Origin: CAWBAT01 sp963810905
GTDB lineage: Bacteria; Acidobacteriota; Terriglobia; Versatilivoradales; Versatilivoraceae
Length of the DNA: 64,000 nucleotides
NCBI GenBank assembly: GCA_963810905.1
Contig: CAWEPG010000002.1
Location: forward strand, 62,001-126,000
Direction of reading: 5' to 3'
In this document: piece by piece, positions 17,611-25,381 of the stretch
Layout: the number at the start of each line of letters is the position of its first letter
Numbering within the stretch: position 1 is the stretch's first letter
Program-made: the position numbers and the translations under genes
Notes under the pieces: generated by a model
What the model was told of the DNA's origin: nothing
Seen by the model: the letters and a program-made list of their open reading frames with translations, nothing else
Databases searched by the model: none

Positions 17611-18133
17611 ACTGTTTAAGGACTTTAATTTTCTTGAACTCCTTATGGTGGCTCAAGAGCTGGAGAGTTTGTTCAAGAGTTTCATTGATCCGGATCTCTT
17701 CCTGAAGAATACCCCGGCTTCGGCTAAAATTGAGGAGGTTATTGATAATCCCTTTGCAACGGATAATTTCATCCTCAACAATGCGCAAGTAATCCGGAAA
17801 ATCTTCAAACGTCGGCACCTGAAGTAGAGTTGCATCTTTCGAACGTAACAATAGCCCTTCCACACATCCCGAAATGGCTGCGAGCGGATTATTAATTTCA
17901 TGTGCGATGCCTGCTGCAAGTTTCCCGATACTCGCAAGTTTTTCATTGGTTGCCAAAGACTCCTCAAGCCTCTTGCGCTCGCTGATGTCTTCACCAAGCG
18001 TGATCACGTGCGTAACATCTTCTCCTTCAATCGACATTGGAATCTTTCGCAAGTGGTAATATCGTTTCTCTCCAGATGACCAGGAGATAGTCTCTGTCTC
18101 GAAAGGCACTCCCGAGTTGAAACACGGATTCAA
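17537..18133 (-). CDS. PAS end and HisKA domain, middle third of the frameshifted sensor
   Basis: This frame carries the end of a PAS domain (PFETETISWSSGEKRYYHLRK, then ITLGEDISERK), a linker helix and the dimerisation/phospho-acceptor domain (GKLAAGIAHEINNPLAAISG; His near residue 77 of the fragment). The final 15 residues (after CPAVVG) are out of frame and meaningless. Upstream it joins the receiver-GAF-PAS frame at 18111-18113, again by reading GGG as GG, giving FQLGVPFETE. Confidence 0.85.
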   Translation of the reverse strand: MNPCFNSGVPFETETISWSSGEKRYYHLRKIPMSIEGEDVTHVITLGEDISERKRLEESLATNEKLASIGKLAAGIAHEINNPLAAISGCVEGLLLRSKDATLLQVPTFEDFPDYLRIVEDEIIRCKGIINNLLNFSRSRGILQEEIRINETLEQTLQLLSHHKEFKKIKVLKQFDPHCPAVVGKQRRNEAGFPGYGY

Positions 18134-19310
18134 ACTCGGTCTTTAGTTTTTCGGCGGACATTCGTGCGAAAACTGACCGGATATCCTTCCCAATCACGCG
18201 ATCTCTGGAAATCCCGAAAATCCCTGTTTCTCTCTTCTTGTTCCAGGTCACGACTGCGTAGTTACGGTCAATGACGTATAACCCAATAGGCAAAGAATCA
18301 ATGATGCATTCGATGAATCTCTTTTGCTGGCCAAGTTCTCGAGTTCTCTGCTCGACCATAGACTGCAAAGTCTCCGACTGTAACTTGGCGGCTGAATAGA
18401 GCTCTGCATTCTTAAGTGCCAGTGCGAGATTACCGGCAACGGTGCTCAGCAGCTCCAAGTGGGAATCTGTATAAGCGTTAGGAAGCTGGCTCTCGACGCT
18501 TAAAACCCCCAATAGTTGACCTAAATGAAGTAAAGGAACAGCCATTTCTGACCGAGTATCCGGAAAGAACTTGAGGCCTTCGGAATCCATTTCATTGTCG
18601 GGCAGGATTCGGGGCTCAAGGGACTTTGCTACCCAGCCCATCAAAGTTTTCCCAGTCTTATATTTTTGGGCATCGATCACGCACTCCATCCGAGGATGGT
18701 AACTAGCCCTGGGGAGGAGACAGAGTTCTTTCTCATTCCAGAGAGCGATAACACATCCTTCAAAGTTGAGTTCTGTGCTAATAACTTTTGCGGCATGATT
18801 CAACAATTCAGATTGATCCAGGCTTCTGTTAAATTCTGTAATGAGACGGTTCAAAATGCTGACTTCGCGAGCTCTTTCAAGCTCAGAGGAATATCGGCTC
18901 ATTATCTCTTCGGTCAATTCACGGTGCCGAAGATGCGAGCGAATCCTGGCTAGCAATTCCTTATGTAGAAATGGCTTGACCAAATAGTCGCTGGCGCCCA
19001 CATCCAATCCACGAACCTTGTTGTCGACTGAATCCAAGCCTGTTAGCATGATGATTGGGATATCGCGAGTTTCGATGGACCCATTGATAGTTTGACAAAG
19101 GTAATAGCCGTCAGTATCGGGGAGCATGACATCCAACAGGATAAGATCGATTTTCTTTTGCTTAAGAGCGTCAAGAGCGTCTTTCCCTGACCTCGCGATT
19201 TCGACTAGGTAGCCTTCCTTTGCCAGAATAATCTCAGTAATCTGGAGAATGTTGGGATCATCATCAACAACCAGGATGGTTTGTAAACTTACAGCAGATG
19301 TTGTTCTCAT
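18027..19310 (-). CDS. Receiver-GAF-PAS part of a hybrid sensor kinase, N-terminal part of the frameshifted gene
   Basis: The true gene spans 17227-19310, about 694 residues: receiver (about 10-125; DLILLDVMLPDTDGY and MLTGLD), GAF (about 150-310; EMAVPLLHLGQLLGVLSVES), a coiled-coil helix, PAS (about 330-430), HisKA and HATPase. An N-terminal receiver makes it a second-tier sensor that is probably controlled by another kinase. After SVFQLG the frame is wrong. No transmembrane segment is seen, so it is cytoplasmic. The NtrC-type regulator follows 126 bases downstream and is the natural phosphate target. No ribosome binding site is evident before the ATG at 19310. Confidence 0.85.
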   Translation of the reverse strand: MRTTSAVSLQTILVVDDDPNILQITEIILAKEGYLVEIARSGKDALDALKQKKIDLILLDVMLPDTDGYYLCQTINGSIETRDIPIIMLTGLDSVDNKVRGLDVGASDYLVKPFLHKELLARIRSHLRHRELTEEIMSRYSSELERAREVSILNRLITEFNRSLDQSELLNHAAKVISTELNFEGCVIALWNEKELCLLPRASYHPRMECVIDAQKYKTGKTLMGWVAKSLEPRILPDNEMDSEGLKFFPDTRSEMAVPLLHLGQLLGVLSVESQLPNAYTDSHLELLSTVAGNLALALKNAELYSAAKLQSETLQSMVEQRTRELGQQKRFIECIIDSLPIGLYVIDRNYAVVTWNKKRETGIFGISRDRVIGKDIRSVFARMSAEKLKTEFESVFQLGSAFRDRDYLLVIWRETILPLAKDSNVD

Positions 19311-19687
19311 AAAATCAAAAGTCTTAAGTCGGCGAGCAGCGAGAGCTCTCCGTAGGTAGACCGCTTCCTATACTTTGTGGTATCGGACAGTTAGGCCCGT
19401 AACTGTAGGCAATTGAAGGACTCTTGAAGGGCAGCCCGAGGAGATTACCGGTTTCGCCTTAAGGAGATGGGAGGGACAACAGAATCATTCAACAAGTAAT
19501 GAAATGCTGGCAGGAGTTAGCATCACCACAGACACACAAACGACCTTTTGAAGCGCGGGATCTGCAACGTTAGGTTAGAGCTTTATAAGAATATAGCCAA
19601 TAACCAGGAAAGAGCGCTCAGGAGGCAACCCATTTGACCTTATTGCGATGAGATGTAGCAAATTAGCGACAGAACGCGTGCGGATGA
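19311..19687. other. Intergenic stretch, no gene seen
   Basis: This 377-base stretch lies between the end of the EF-G paralogue and the start of the hybrid sensor, both on the minus strand. I see no ORF with a ribosome binding site, no hairpin with a T-run and no recognisable promoter, although the sensor promoter should lie here. Confidence 0.5.
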
Positions 19688-21790
19688 TCAGCCCTCTTCC
19701 TCTTCGGCGCCGGCGCGGGAAGCCTTTGCCTGGGCAACTATCTTCTCCGCAATCTGAGCAGGAACGACATCATAGTGCGAGAATTCCATGCTGTAATCCC
19801 CCCGTCCCTGTGTCATAGATGTCAATGAAGGGGCGTAAGAGAGCATCTCAGCCATCGGCACCTGGGCTTTGATTACCTGCATCCCCCCTTTGCTATCCAT
19901 TCCTTGCACTCGGCCACGGCGACTATTCAAATCTCCCATTAGGTCCCCTGCATAAGCATCGGGTGCGTATACTTCGACGGTCATGATTGGTTCTAGTAAT
20001 ACCGGATTAGCCACTTCCATTGCTTTCTTAAATGCGAGAGAACCCGCAATCTTGAATGCTAATTCCGAGGAGTCCACATCATGATAGGAACCATCATACA
20101 AAGTCACCCGGAAATCCACGACAGGATAGCCCGCAAGGAAGCCTTTTGCCGCGGAATCGACAATCCCCTTCTCTACCGCCGGAATATAATTCCTAGGAAT
20201 AGCCCCACCGAAGATCTCGTTCACGAATTCAAAATTGGCGCCCCGATGAAGGGGCTCCAACTTGATCTTACAATCTCCATATTGGCCGTGACCACCCGAT
20301 TGCTTCTTGTGTCTTCCCTGAACATCGGCCTTCCCCCTTATCGTCTCTCGATACGGTACCTTGGGAGGCTTCAAGGTTACCTCAACCCCAAATCTCTTTT
20401 TCAAGCGCGCGACGATCGTTTCAATATGCAGCTGGCCCATTCCAGAGAGAAGCATTTCGTTGGTCTGCTGGTCGCGACCAAATCTAAGCGTGGGATCTTC
20501 TTCAATGATGCGATGAAGAGCAATGCTGATCTTCTCTTCATCACCCCGCGATTTGGGTTCCATTGCGAATGTAATGAGCGGTTCTGGAAAACTGAGATTT
20601 TGGTAAAGAATTGGATGGTCCTTGTCCCCCAATGTATCCCCTGTCACGGTCTCCTTCAGCTTGGCGACAACACCGATGTCTCCGGCATGCAATTCAGGGA
20701 CTTCAACTGGGGTTTTTCCCTGTGGGATTGCTAGATGCGCCAATCGCTCTGTGGTCCCTCGATTAAAATTTAGAATAGTAGAATCGGTTTTGAGCACTCC
20801 TGAGCAAATTTTCAGAAAAGATAGCCTGCCGGCGAAAGGATCTACGTTGGTCCTAAATACGTACACCGACAAGGGGGCCTCGTCAACGGCCCTCCTTTCC
20901 AGCGGAGCAGTCTTCTGGAGATTGGTCGCAGGGAGCAACTGCTTGCCGCTCGCCGAGGAGACATAATTCACGATGAAGTCGACCAGATTCTGGGTCCCCA
21001 CATTCATGAGCGACGAATGCGCTAGGATAGGGAAAAGGCGGCGTTCTCGAACCGCCTGGGCAAAACCGGGGACCAAGTGTTCCTGAGGAATAGTTCCCTT
21101 TTCAAAGAACTCTTCCATCAACGCATCATTGCCTTCCGCCACAATTTCCACAATCGCTTCATGTGCCTTTTGGGCCTCTTCTTCTAAATCTGTAGGGATC
21201 TCAATTTCCTTGAATTTGCCTGAGCCATTGGGCTCGTATTGGTAGGCCTTGAGCTCAATCAGGTCAATGATTCCACGAAAGTTCTTCTCGGTCCCGATAG
21301 GAAGCTGAACGGGGATTGCAATTCTGCCAAAGAACTGCTGGATAGAAGAGACCGCTTGGTCGAAAGCGGCATTTTCTCGGTCCAATTTATTGATTACGAG
21401 CAGCACGGGTAACTGAAATTCTTCAGCAAAATTGAAAATTTTCTCAGTTTGAACCTCCACTCCAGACACCGCTTCGACCAAGATCATGGCAGCATCGGCA
21501 ACACGCATGCTATTCCGTGCATCCTGAATGAATACCCCTTTCCCAGGAGTATCGATGAGGTTGATTTTCGTCCTATTCCATTCAACAAAAGCAATTGCAG
21601 TCGTGATACTAATTTTTCTTTCTATTTCCTCCGGGTCGAAATCGGTGATGGCGGTTCCTTCGTCAACCTTGCCGAGGCGGTTTCCTACGCCACCAAGGAA
21701 TAGACACCCAGCCACCAAAGATGTCTTCCCACTTGAACCGTGCCCTACAACTGCAATGTTTCGGATATTCTCCCCCGTATAAGCCTTCAC
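19688..21790 (-). CDS. Elongation factor G-like translational GTPase (EF-G paralogue)
   Basis: About 700 residues with the EF-G domain order: G domain with P-loop VVGHGSSGKT, switch I RKISITTA, DTPG, and NKLD; domain II; domain III (MLLSGMGQLHIE); domain IV (GGHGQYGDCKI); domain V (MTVEVYAPDAYAGDLMGDLNSRRGRVQGMD). The GTG at 21790 is chosen because AAGGAG lies nine bases upstream and the protein then begins VKAYTGENIRN; the ATG at 21853 adds residues foreign to the family. The G3 motif DxPGH has Lys for the catalytic-region His (DTPGKGVF). No rpsL, rpsG or tuf lies nearby, so this is an FusA2-type accessory copy. It ends in an acidic tail. Confidence 0.9.
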   Translation of the reverse strand: MKAYTGENIRNIAVVGHGSSGKTSLVAGCLFLGGVGNRLGKVDEGTAITDFDPEEIERKISITTAIAFVEWNRTKINLIDTPGKGVFIQDARNSMRVADAAMILVEAVSGVEVQTEKIFNFAEEFQLPVLLVINKLDRENAAFDQAVSSIQQFFGRIAIPVQLPIGTEKNFRGIIDLIELKAYQYEPNGSGKFKEIEIPTDLEEEAQKAHEAIVEIVAEGNDALMEEFFEKGTIPQEHLVPGFAQAVRERRLFPILAHSSLMNVGTQNLVDFIVNYVSSASGKQLLPATNLQKTAPLERRAVDEAPLSVYVFRTNVDPFAGRLSFLKICSGVLKTDSTILNFNRGTTERLAHLAIPQGKTPVEVPELHAGDIGVVAKLKETVTGDTLGDKDHPILYQNLSFPEPLITFAMEPKSRGDEEKISIALHRIIEEDPTLRFGRDQQTNEMLLSGMGQLHIETIVARLKKRFGVEVTLKPPKVPYRETIRGKADVQGRHKKQSGGHGQYGDCKIKLEPLHRGANFEFVNEIFGGAIPRNYIPAVEKGIVDSAAKGFLAGYPVVDFRVTLYDGSYHDVDSSELAFKIAGSLAFKKAMEVANPVLLEPIMTVEVYAPDAYAGDLMGDLNSRRGRVQGMDSKGGMQVIKAQVPMAEMLSYAPSLTSMTQGRGDYSMEFSHYDVVPAQIAEKIVAQAKASRAGAEEEEG

Positions 21791-22078
21791 AGGACGCTCC
21801 TTGATTTGCAGAATGGGTAACAAAATGTTGAAATGACCGGCAAATAGTAGCATACCGGCTTTTTTTGAATCAATTCAATTGGTTTTGGACTGTGGAGACC
21901 TAAATCCGAACTCCGCGGTGTCGATACTAGTGATTGAGGCTGCCCTATTGACGGATTGGCCTTCTTCTTCATTGACAACAAACAATGAAAAACCATAAGT
22001 TTATTAACGAATCTCTGGGATTGAGCCGATAATTAAACAGCAGGAAGCAGTAATTTTTATTCCGTTTGAAAGACCAAA

Positions 22079-22465
22079 ATGGGACCAAACCTACTTCTCG
22101 TATTCGTTTCGGCACTCCTAGCAGCTGGGCCATACATTTCCCAGATTGACTTTATCAACAATATTTTTAAATACAATCCGGATCACAACGTGGGCGGTGG
22201 ATTTCAAGCCTTTGTCGTCTTTGTGGGCTGTTTTGGTGTCTGTTTCGCTTTCTTCAACATGTTCCTCAAGAAAAAAAACGGCGCGCCTTATCTTGCGCTA
22301 GGTGCTCTTGTTCTTACAGTCGAGTTCTTTGTCCTCGGTGAAAAGATCCCACTCCCGGTGAAAAATGTCCTGTTTGGTGGCGAATCATTTTTCATATTCC
22401 TGGCTGGCTTCGTCATGGCCATTACAGGGCTGGTAGTCGAATGGCTCCTCCCACAACCTCATTAG
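22079..22465 (+). CDS. Small membrane protein of unknown function
   Basis: A 128-residue protein with four hydrophobic segments (about residues 3-20, 43-62, 68-88 and 100-122), linked by a short basic cytoplasmic loop (FLKKKNGAP) and a loop rich in Asn and Gly. I recognise no family. A GAAAG element lies just before the ATG. It stands 37 bases upstream of the J-domain gene and is divergent from the EF-G paralogue, so it probably heads the J-domain operon. Confidence 0.65.
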   Translation: MGPNLLLVFVSALLAAGPYISQIDFINNIFKYNPDHNVGGGFQAFVVFVGCFGVCFAFFNMFLKKKNGAPYLALGALVLTVEFFVLGEKIPLPVKNVLFGGESFFIFLAGFVMAITGLVVEWLLPQPH

Positions 22466-22502
22466 GCCAAACATGGTCTCGCTGATTTACAGGAAATAAA
22501 CA

Positions 22503-23132
22503 ATGAGCAACAATAACGGGGCCCCTGATTATTATGAGGTTTTGCAACTGAACCCGAACGCCGAACAATTGGTCATTACCAAGGTTTATCGGTTGCTGGC
22601 CGCAAATTATCATCCCGACAATAAACAAACCGGAGATGAAGAAAAGTTTAAGAAAGTACTCGAAGCTTACGAAGTCCTTTCTGATCCAGCCAAACGCTCT
22701 CGCTACGACCTAAATTATTTGGGGAAAGGAAGCACTAAGGAACCGACTAAAGGCGAAAAAAGACCGGCTGTTTCGCCAGAACTCGAAAACCTGAGAGCAC
22801 GGTTCACGGAACAGGCAGGAAATCTCTCCGATCGAGACGGGAACATGTCTGAGAGGGAGCTGCGCAAGACTTTGCTGCTCGCCCTATATGATGTGCGCCG
22901 CAACAATCCAAGTCGTCCGCAGCTTCCAATGCTTGTGCTTGCAGAGCTTCTTGGTTGCCGTTTAGAAGAACTCGAATTTTCAAACTGGTATCTGAAAGAG
23001 AAAGGTTATATCAAGGTTACTGAATCGGCAGATTTCTCGATTACGATTGCGGGGGTGGATTACGTCGAGAATGACTTGGTTAATCGTGAAGCGGGACGAC
23101 ACTACTTGTCCTTGCCGGAGAGTAAGCTATAA
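22503..23132 (+). CDS. DnaJ-domain protein with winged-helix-like C-terminus
   Basis: A 209-residue protein. Residues 9-72 are a J domain with the HPD tripeptide (YHPDNKQTGDEEKFKKVLE and YEVLSDPAKRSRYD), so it should stimulate an Hsp70 ATPase. It lacks the Gly/Phe-rich, zinc-finger and peptide-binding regions of DnaJ. The C-terminal 95 residues (LRKTLLLALYDVRRNN, LAELLGCRLEELEFSNWYLKEKGYI) look like a winged helix, probably a client- or partner-binding module. It is flanked by a small membrane protein and a coiled-coil protein in the same direction. Confidence 0.85.
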   Translation: MSNNNGAPDYYEVLQLNPNAEQLVITKVYRLLAANYHPDNKQTGDEEKFKKVLEAYEVLSDPAKRSRYDLNYLGKGSTKEPTKGEKRPAVSPELENLRARFTEQAGNLSDRDGNMSERELRKTLLLALYDVRRNNPSRPQLPMLVLAELLGCRLEELEFSNWYLKEKGYIKVTESADFSITIAGVDYVENDLVNREAGRHYLSLPESKL

Positions 23133-23153
23133 AAGCCGTGAAGGAGGAAGAAC

Positions 23154-23198
23154 GTGGAACAAAGGTTATTGACATCCTCGAGGAGACGAGATGATTGA
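23154..23198 (+). other. Possible 14-codon leader ORF overlapping the coiled-coil gene start
   Basis: A GTG at 23154 follows a perfect AAGGAGG by seven bases and opens a 14-codon frame (VEQRLLTSSRRRDD). Its TGA overlaps the first codons of the coiled-coil gene in another frame. It could couple translation between the J-domain gene and the coiled-coil gene. The coiled-coil gene also has its own GAGGAG site, so this may be chance. Confidence 0.2.
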
Positions 23199-23859
23199 AA
23201 CACAACAGGAAATTGAACAGAAAATTCAAGCCTTCGAGCAGAAGCTCGGCAAGATTCAGGAAAAAGTTAACGAGATTGATGAAGAAATCAAGAATACTTC
23301 GGTGAACAGTGTAGACAAGATTGAATCTGAATTAGAGCGGCTGAAAAATTCATACTACGAAGTGTTGGCCAGAGAGTTACTGGGAGAATTTGACGATAAA
23401 CAGAAAAAAGAGATCGAGGAAAACATACAAGTAGCTGAGCGAAAATTAAAAGGGGAAAATGACCGATTGCAAAACTTTGTAGGAATCCGTCAAGCTCTAG
23501 AAACCGAATCCCGAAGAACTCAGGCTTCAGTTGAACAACATCAATCTACATTGGAAAGGCTTGGATTTGAGGGTCTAAAACTGGAAAGGCAAAAACTTGT
23601 CGAGGAAATTAACTCCTCCCGGAAACAGTTGGAGGATCTATTTGATAAGGTCTCTAGTTATAATCTCAAATCCGTAGGAATCGTTAAAAGAATATTAGAT
23701 CGGGAGTACAAGCAGCGTGGCTTACCTCAAGGTCCTCGGCTAAATGGTGATAATCGAGAGAGGATAAATCAATTGGCAGAACCATTTGACATTAGCGGGG
23801 TGAAAAATTCATTTGCCGAGACTCTCTCTGAAATTGTATGTAAAAGTCTGTCAACTTAG
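23191..23859 (+). CDS. Coiled-coil protein of unknown function
   Basis: A 222-residue, highly charged protein. Nearly all of residues 1-155 is predicted coiled coil (repeated E/K/Q heptads, for example EIEQKIQAFEQKLGKIQEK), with no signal peptide or transmembrane segment. The last 50 residues are less regular. A GAGGAG ribosome binding site lies six bases before the ATG. It follows the J-domain gene by 58 bases and could be its client or adaptor; this is inferred only from position. Confidence 0.65.
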   Translation: MIETQQEIEQKIQAFEQKLGKIQEKVNEIDEEIKNTSVNSVDKIESELERLKNSYYEVLARELLGEFDDKQKKEIEENIQVAERKLKGENDRLQNFVGIRQALETESRRTQASVEQHQSTLERLGFEGLKLERQKLVEEINSSRKQLEDLFDKVSSYNLKSVGIVKRILDREYKQRGLPQGPRLNGDNRERINQLAEPFDISGVKNSFAETLSEIVCKSLST

Positions 23860-23950
23860 TCTTTTGTGGGGCCAATTGCCTTTTCAAGCAGAAATCCATG
23901 ATGGAAAGGCCTGACACCAATTAAAAATTGACCTAAACATCCCGTTCCCA

Positions 23951-23959
23951 TGATATAAT
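23951..23959 (+). promoter_or_regulatory. Extended -10 sigma-70 promoter before the PilZ-like gene
   Basis: TGATATAAT carries a perfect TATAAT (23954-23959) preceded by the TGn extension. A TTGACC lies 20 bases upstream, too far to be a standard -35, so the extended -10 would dominate. Transcription would begin near 23966, about 35 bases before the GTG at 24001. Confidence 0.45.
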
Positions 23960-24000
23960 AATCTATTAAAAAACTTGCTTAGCGGTAGGAAGGGGTCTCT

Positions 24001-24939
24001 GTGAGAGAACTTATCTTGCTTGTAAGCGACATGGGCAACAGCCTAGTAAAGCCCTTTACGAGGGAGATCTCGAGTCTATATAGTCAGTCTTTGGCCGTGG
24101 TCGTTTGTTGGGGGATTCTGGCTTTTTGCTCCTATGAGATTTTTATCACTCTGCTTCTAGACGCGTTGGATTTGAAAAGAAATCCGCTTGTCTTTCTAGT
24201 AGAGCTTTGCATTTTCGGTTTAGCTAGTACCTGCCTATACTTCCATTCGAGAACTACTCTTCTCAACGCTCGTCGTTCAGCCCTGGGTTCAAATTCGGGA
24301 TACAGGAAGCGATTTGAAATTCTGTCTCAATCCCACTACGAGCATTCGGCTATGCAGGCATCGTTATCCAGAGGTATCGAGCAATCCTTGTCTGCGGTAA
24401 TGTTCTTTGCTCGTGCCCACCTTGCGAAATCCGGAAATTCTCAACTGCAGCGCGATCTGATGGAGGTTATGGAAAGAATTGACCAAATTCAAATGTTGCT
24501 CAGCGAGATGAAAATACCAATGATTTCTGGCAAGAGTGATGAGACCAATGGATTTCGCTATCTGGAAAGCAAAGTGTCCAGGGACACGAAAGAAGACAAT
24601 CGAGTGTTGAGCCCGCCTTATCTGGCCATCGGTACATCAGAGCCAGTCTTTTCATTAAGGAAAAGCGCCAGAAAGACCCAGATAATACCTATAACGGTTC
24701 ATTACTCGTCGAGCGATACGAGACTTGAATTCCAGAGTTACACCGTTAATACGTGTGAATCTGGAGCTTGTATCGTTTTTTCAGACTCTGGTATCAGGGA
24801 AGATACAATTATTGAATTTCAAATCCCAAGTGAATTTCAGTCGCGAGCGATAATAAAATGGGTGCAGCCGAAGCAGGCTGACACCTTCGGTTTGGCTGGA
24901 ATTGAATTTCTCGACAGTAGGACGCTTAGGACTGCTTGA
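24001..24939 (+). CDS. Membrane protein with C-terminal PilZ-like domain
   Basis: A 312-residue protein with two transmembrane segments (about 30-55 and 65-85), a helical linker (about 90-175) and a C-terminal PilZ-like domain (about 225-310). The latter opens RKSARKTQIIPITVHY, has TVNTCESGACI in place of the c-di-GMP-binding D/NxSxxG, and ends FGLAGIEFLD. If functional it would bind c-di-GMP at the membrane. The start is GTG with AAGGGG upstream. It precedes an orphan CpaE-like ATPase gene by 440 bases, suggesting a link to pilus or surface control. Confidence 0.72.
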   Translation: MRELILLVSDMGNSLVKPFTREISSLYSQSLAVVVCWGILAFCSYEIFITLLLDALDLKRNPLVFLVELCIFGLASTCLYFHSRTTLLNARRSALGSNSGYRKRFEILSQSHYEHSAMQASLSRGIEQSLSAVMFFARAHLAKSGNSQLQRDLMEVMERIDQIQMLLSEMKIPMISGKSDETNGFRYLESKVSRDTKEDNRVLSPPYLAIGTSEPVFSLRKSARKTQIIPITVHYSSSDTRLEFQSYTVNTCESGACIVFSDSGIREDTIIEFQIPSEFQSRAIIKWVQPKQADTFGLAGIEFLDSRTLRTA

Positions 24940-25381
24940 TGCCCGATTAGTAAAGGAACATCCGCTCCTAATCACATTAGGTCGCGAAAAGTGCCTACTG
25001 AAATAGTCTCCTGTAGTAATTCACTTCTGATCATCTAAGTACCGCTCAGATTGAAACGATGAGAATAGAGGTTCCACTATTGGGTAAAAGTGGGACATAT
25101 TGTACCATTTCTGGGCTTTTGTGACGCCATGGTTCGTCACAGGACACCCTCTGTCCCCCGTACGTAGCTCATTCAATAGATCGACTTATCGTCTCTAACC
25201 CGTTATCTGATAGGAGCCTTGGGGCTTATTGTTCAAAACTTGGAGTCCCCGTAGCTGAGTCTTAGCTATCTGGCAGTGGATTCTCAAATGGGAAACGAAA
25301 TTGCTTTGGTATCATTTGAAATATACGTGCGGGGAATCGGATTAGTTTCTTGGATCAGGGTTAGGCTGGAACCCAATTGAA
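24940..25381. promoter_or_regulatory. Gap upstream of the orphan cpaE-like gene with inverted repeat
   Basis: No ORF is supported in this 442-base gap. It contains a perfect inverted repeat, TGTGACG (25120-25126), eight bases, CGTCACA (25135-25141). Just upstream, CCACT and AGTGG form a second, looser pair. The first resembles a dimeric-regulator site; TGTGA half-sites with TCACA are also typical of CRP/FNR-family operators, but the spacer here is longer than usual. The downstream gene lacks a strong ribosome binding site. Confidence 0.35.

Noticed and set aside
20081..20734. A 217-codon plus-strand ORF antisense to the EF-G paralogue
   Set aside because: It has no family resemblance or ribosome binding site, and the opposite strand encodes a clear EF-G-type protein over the same bases.
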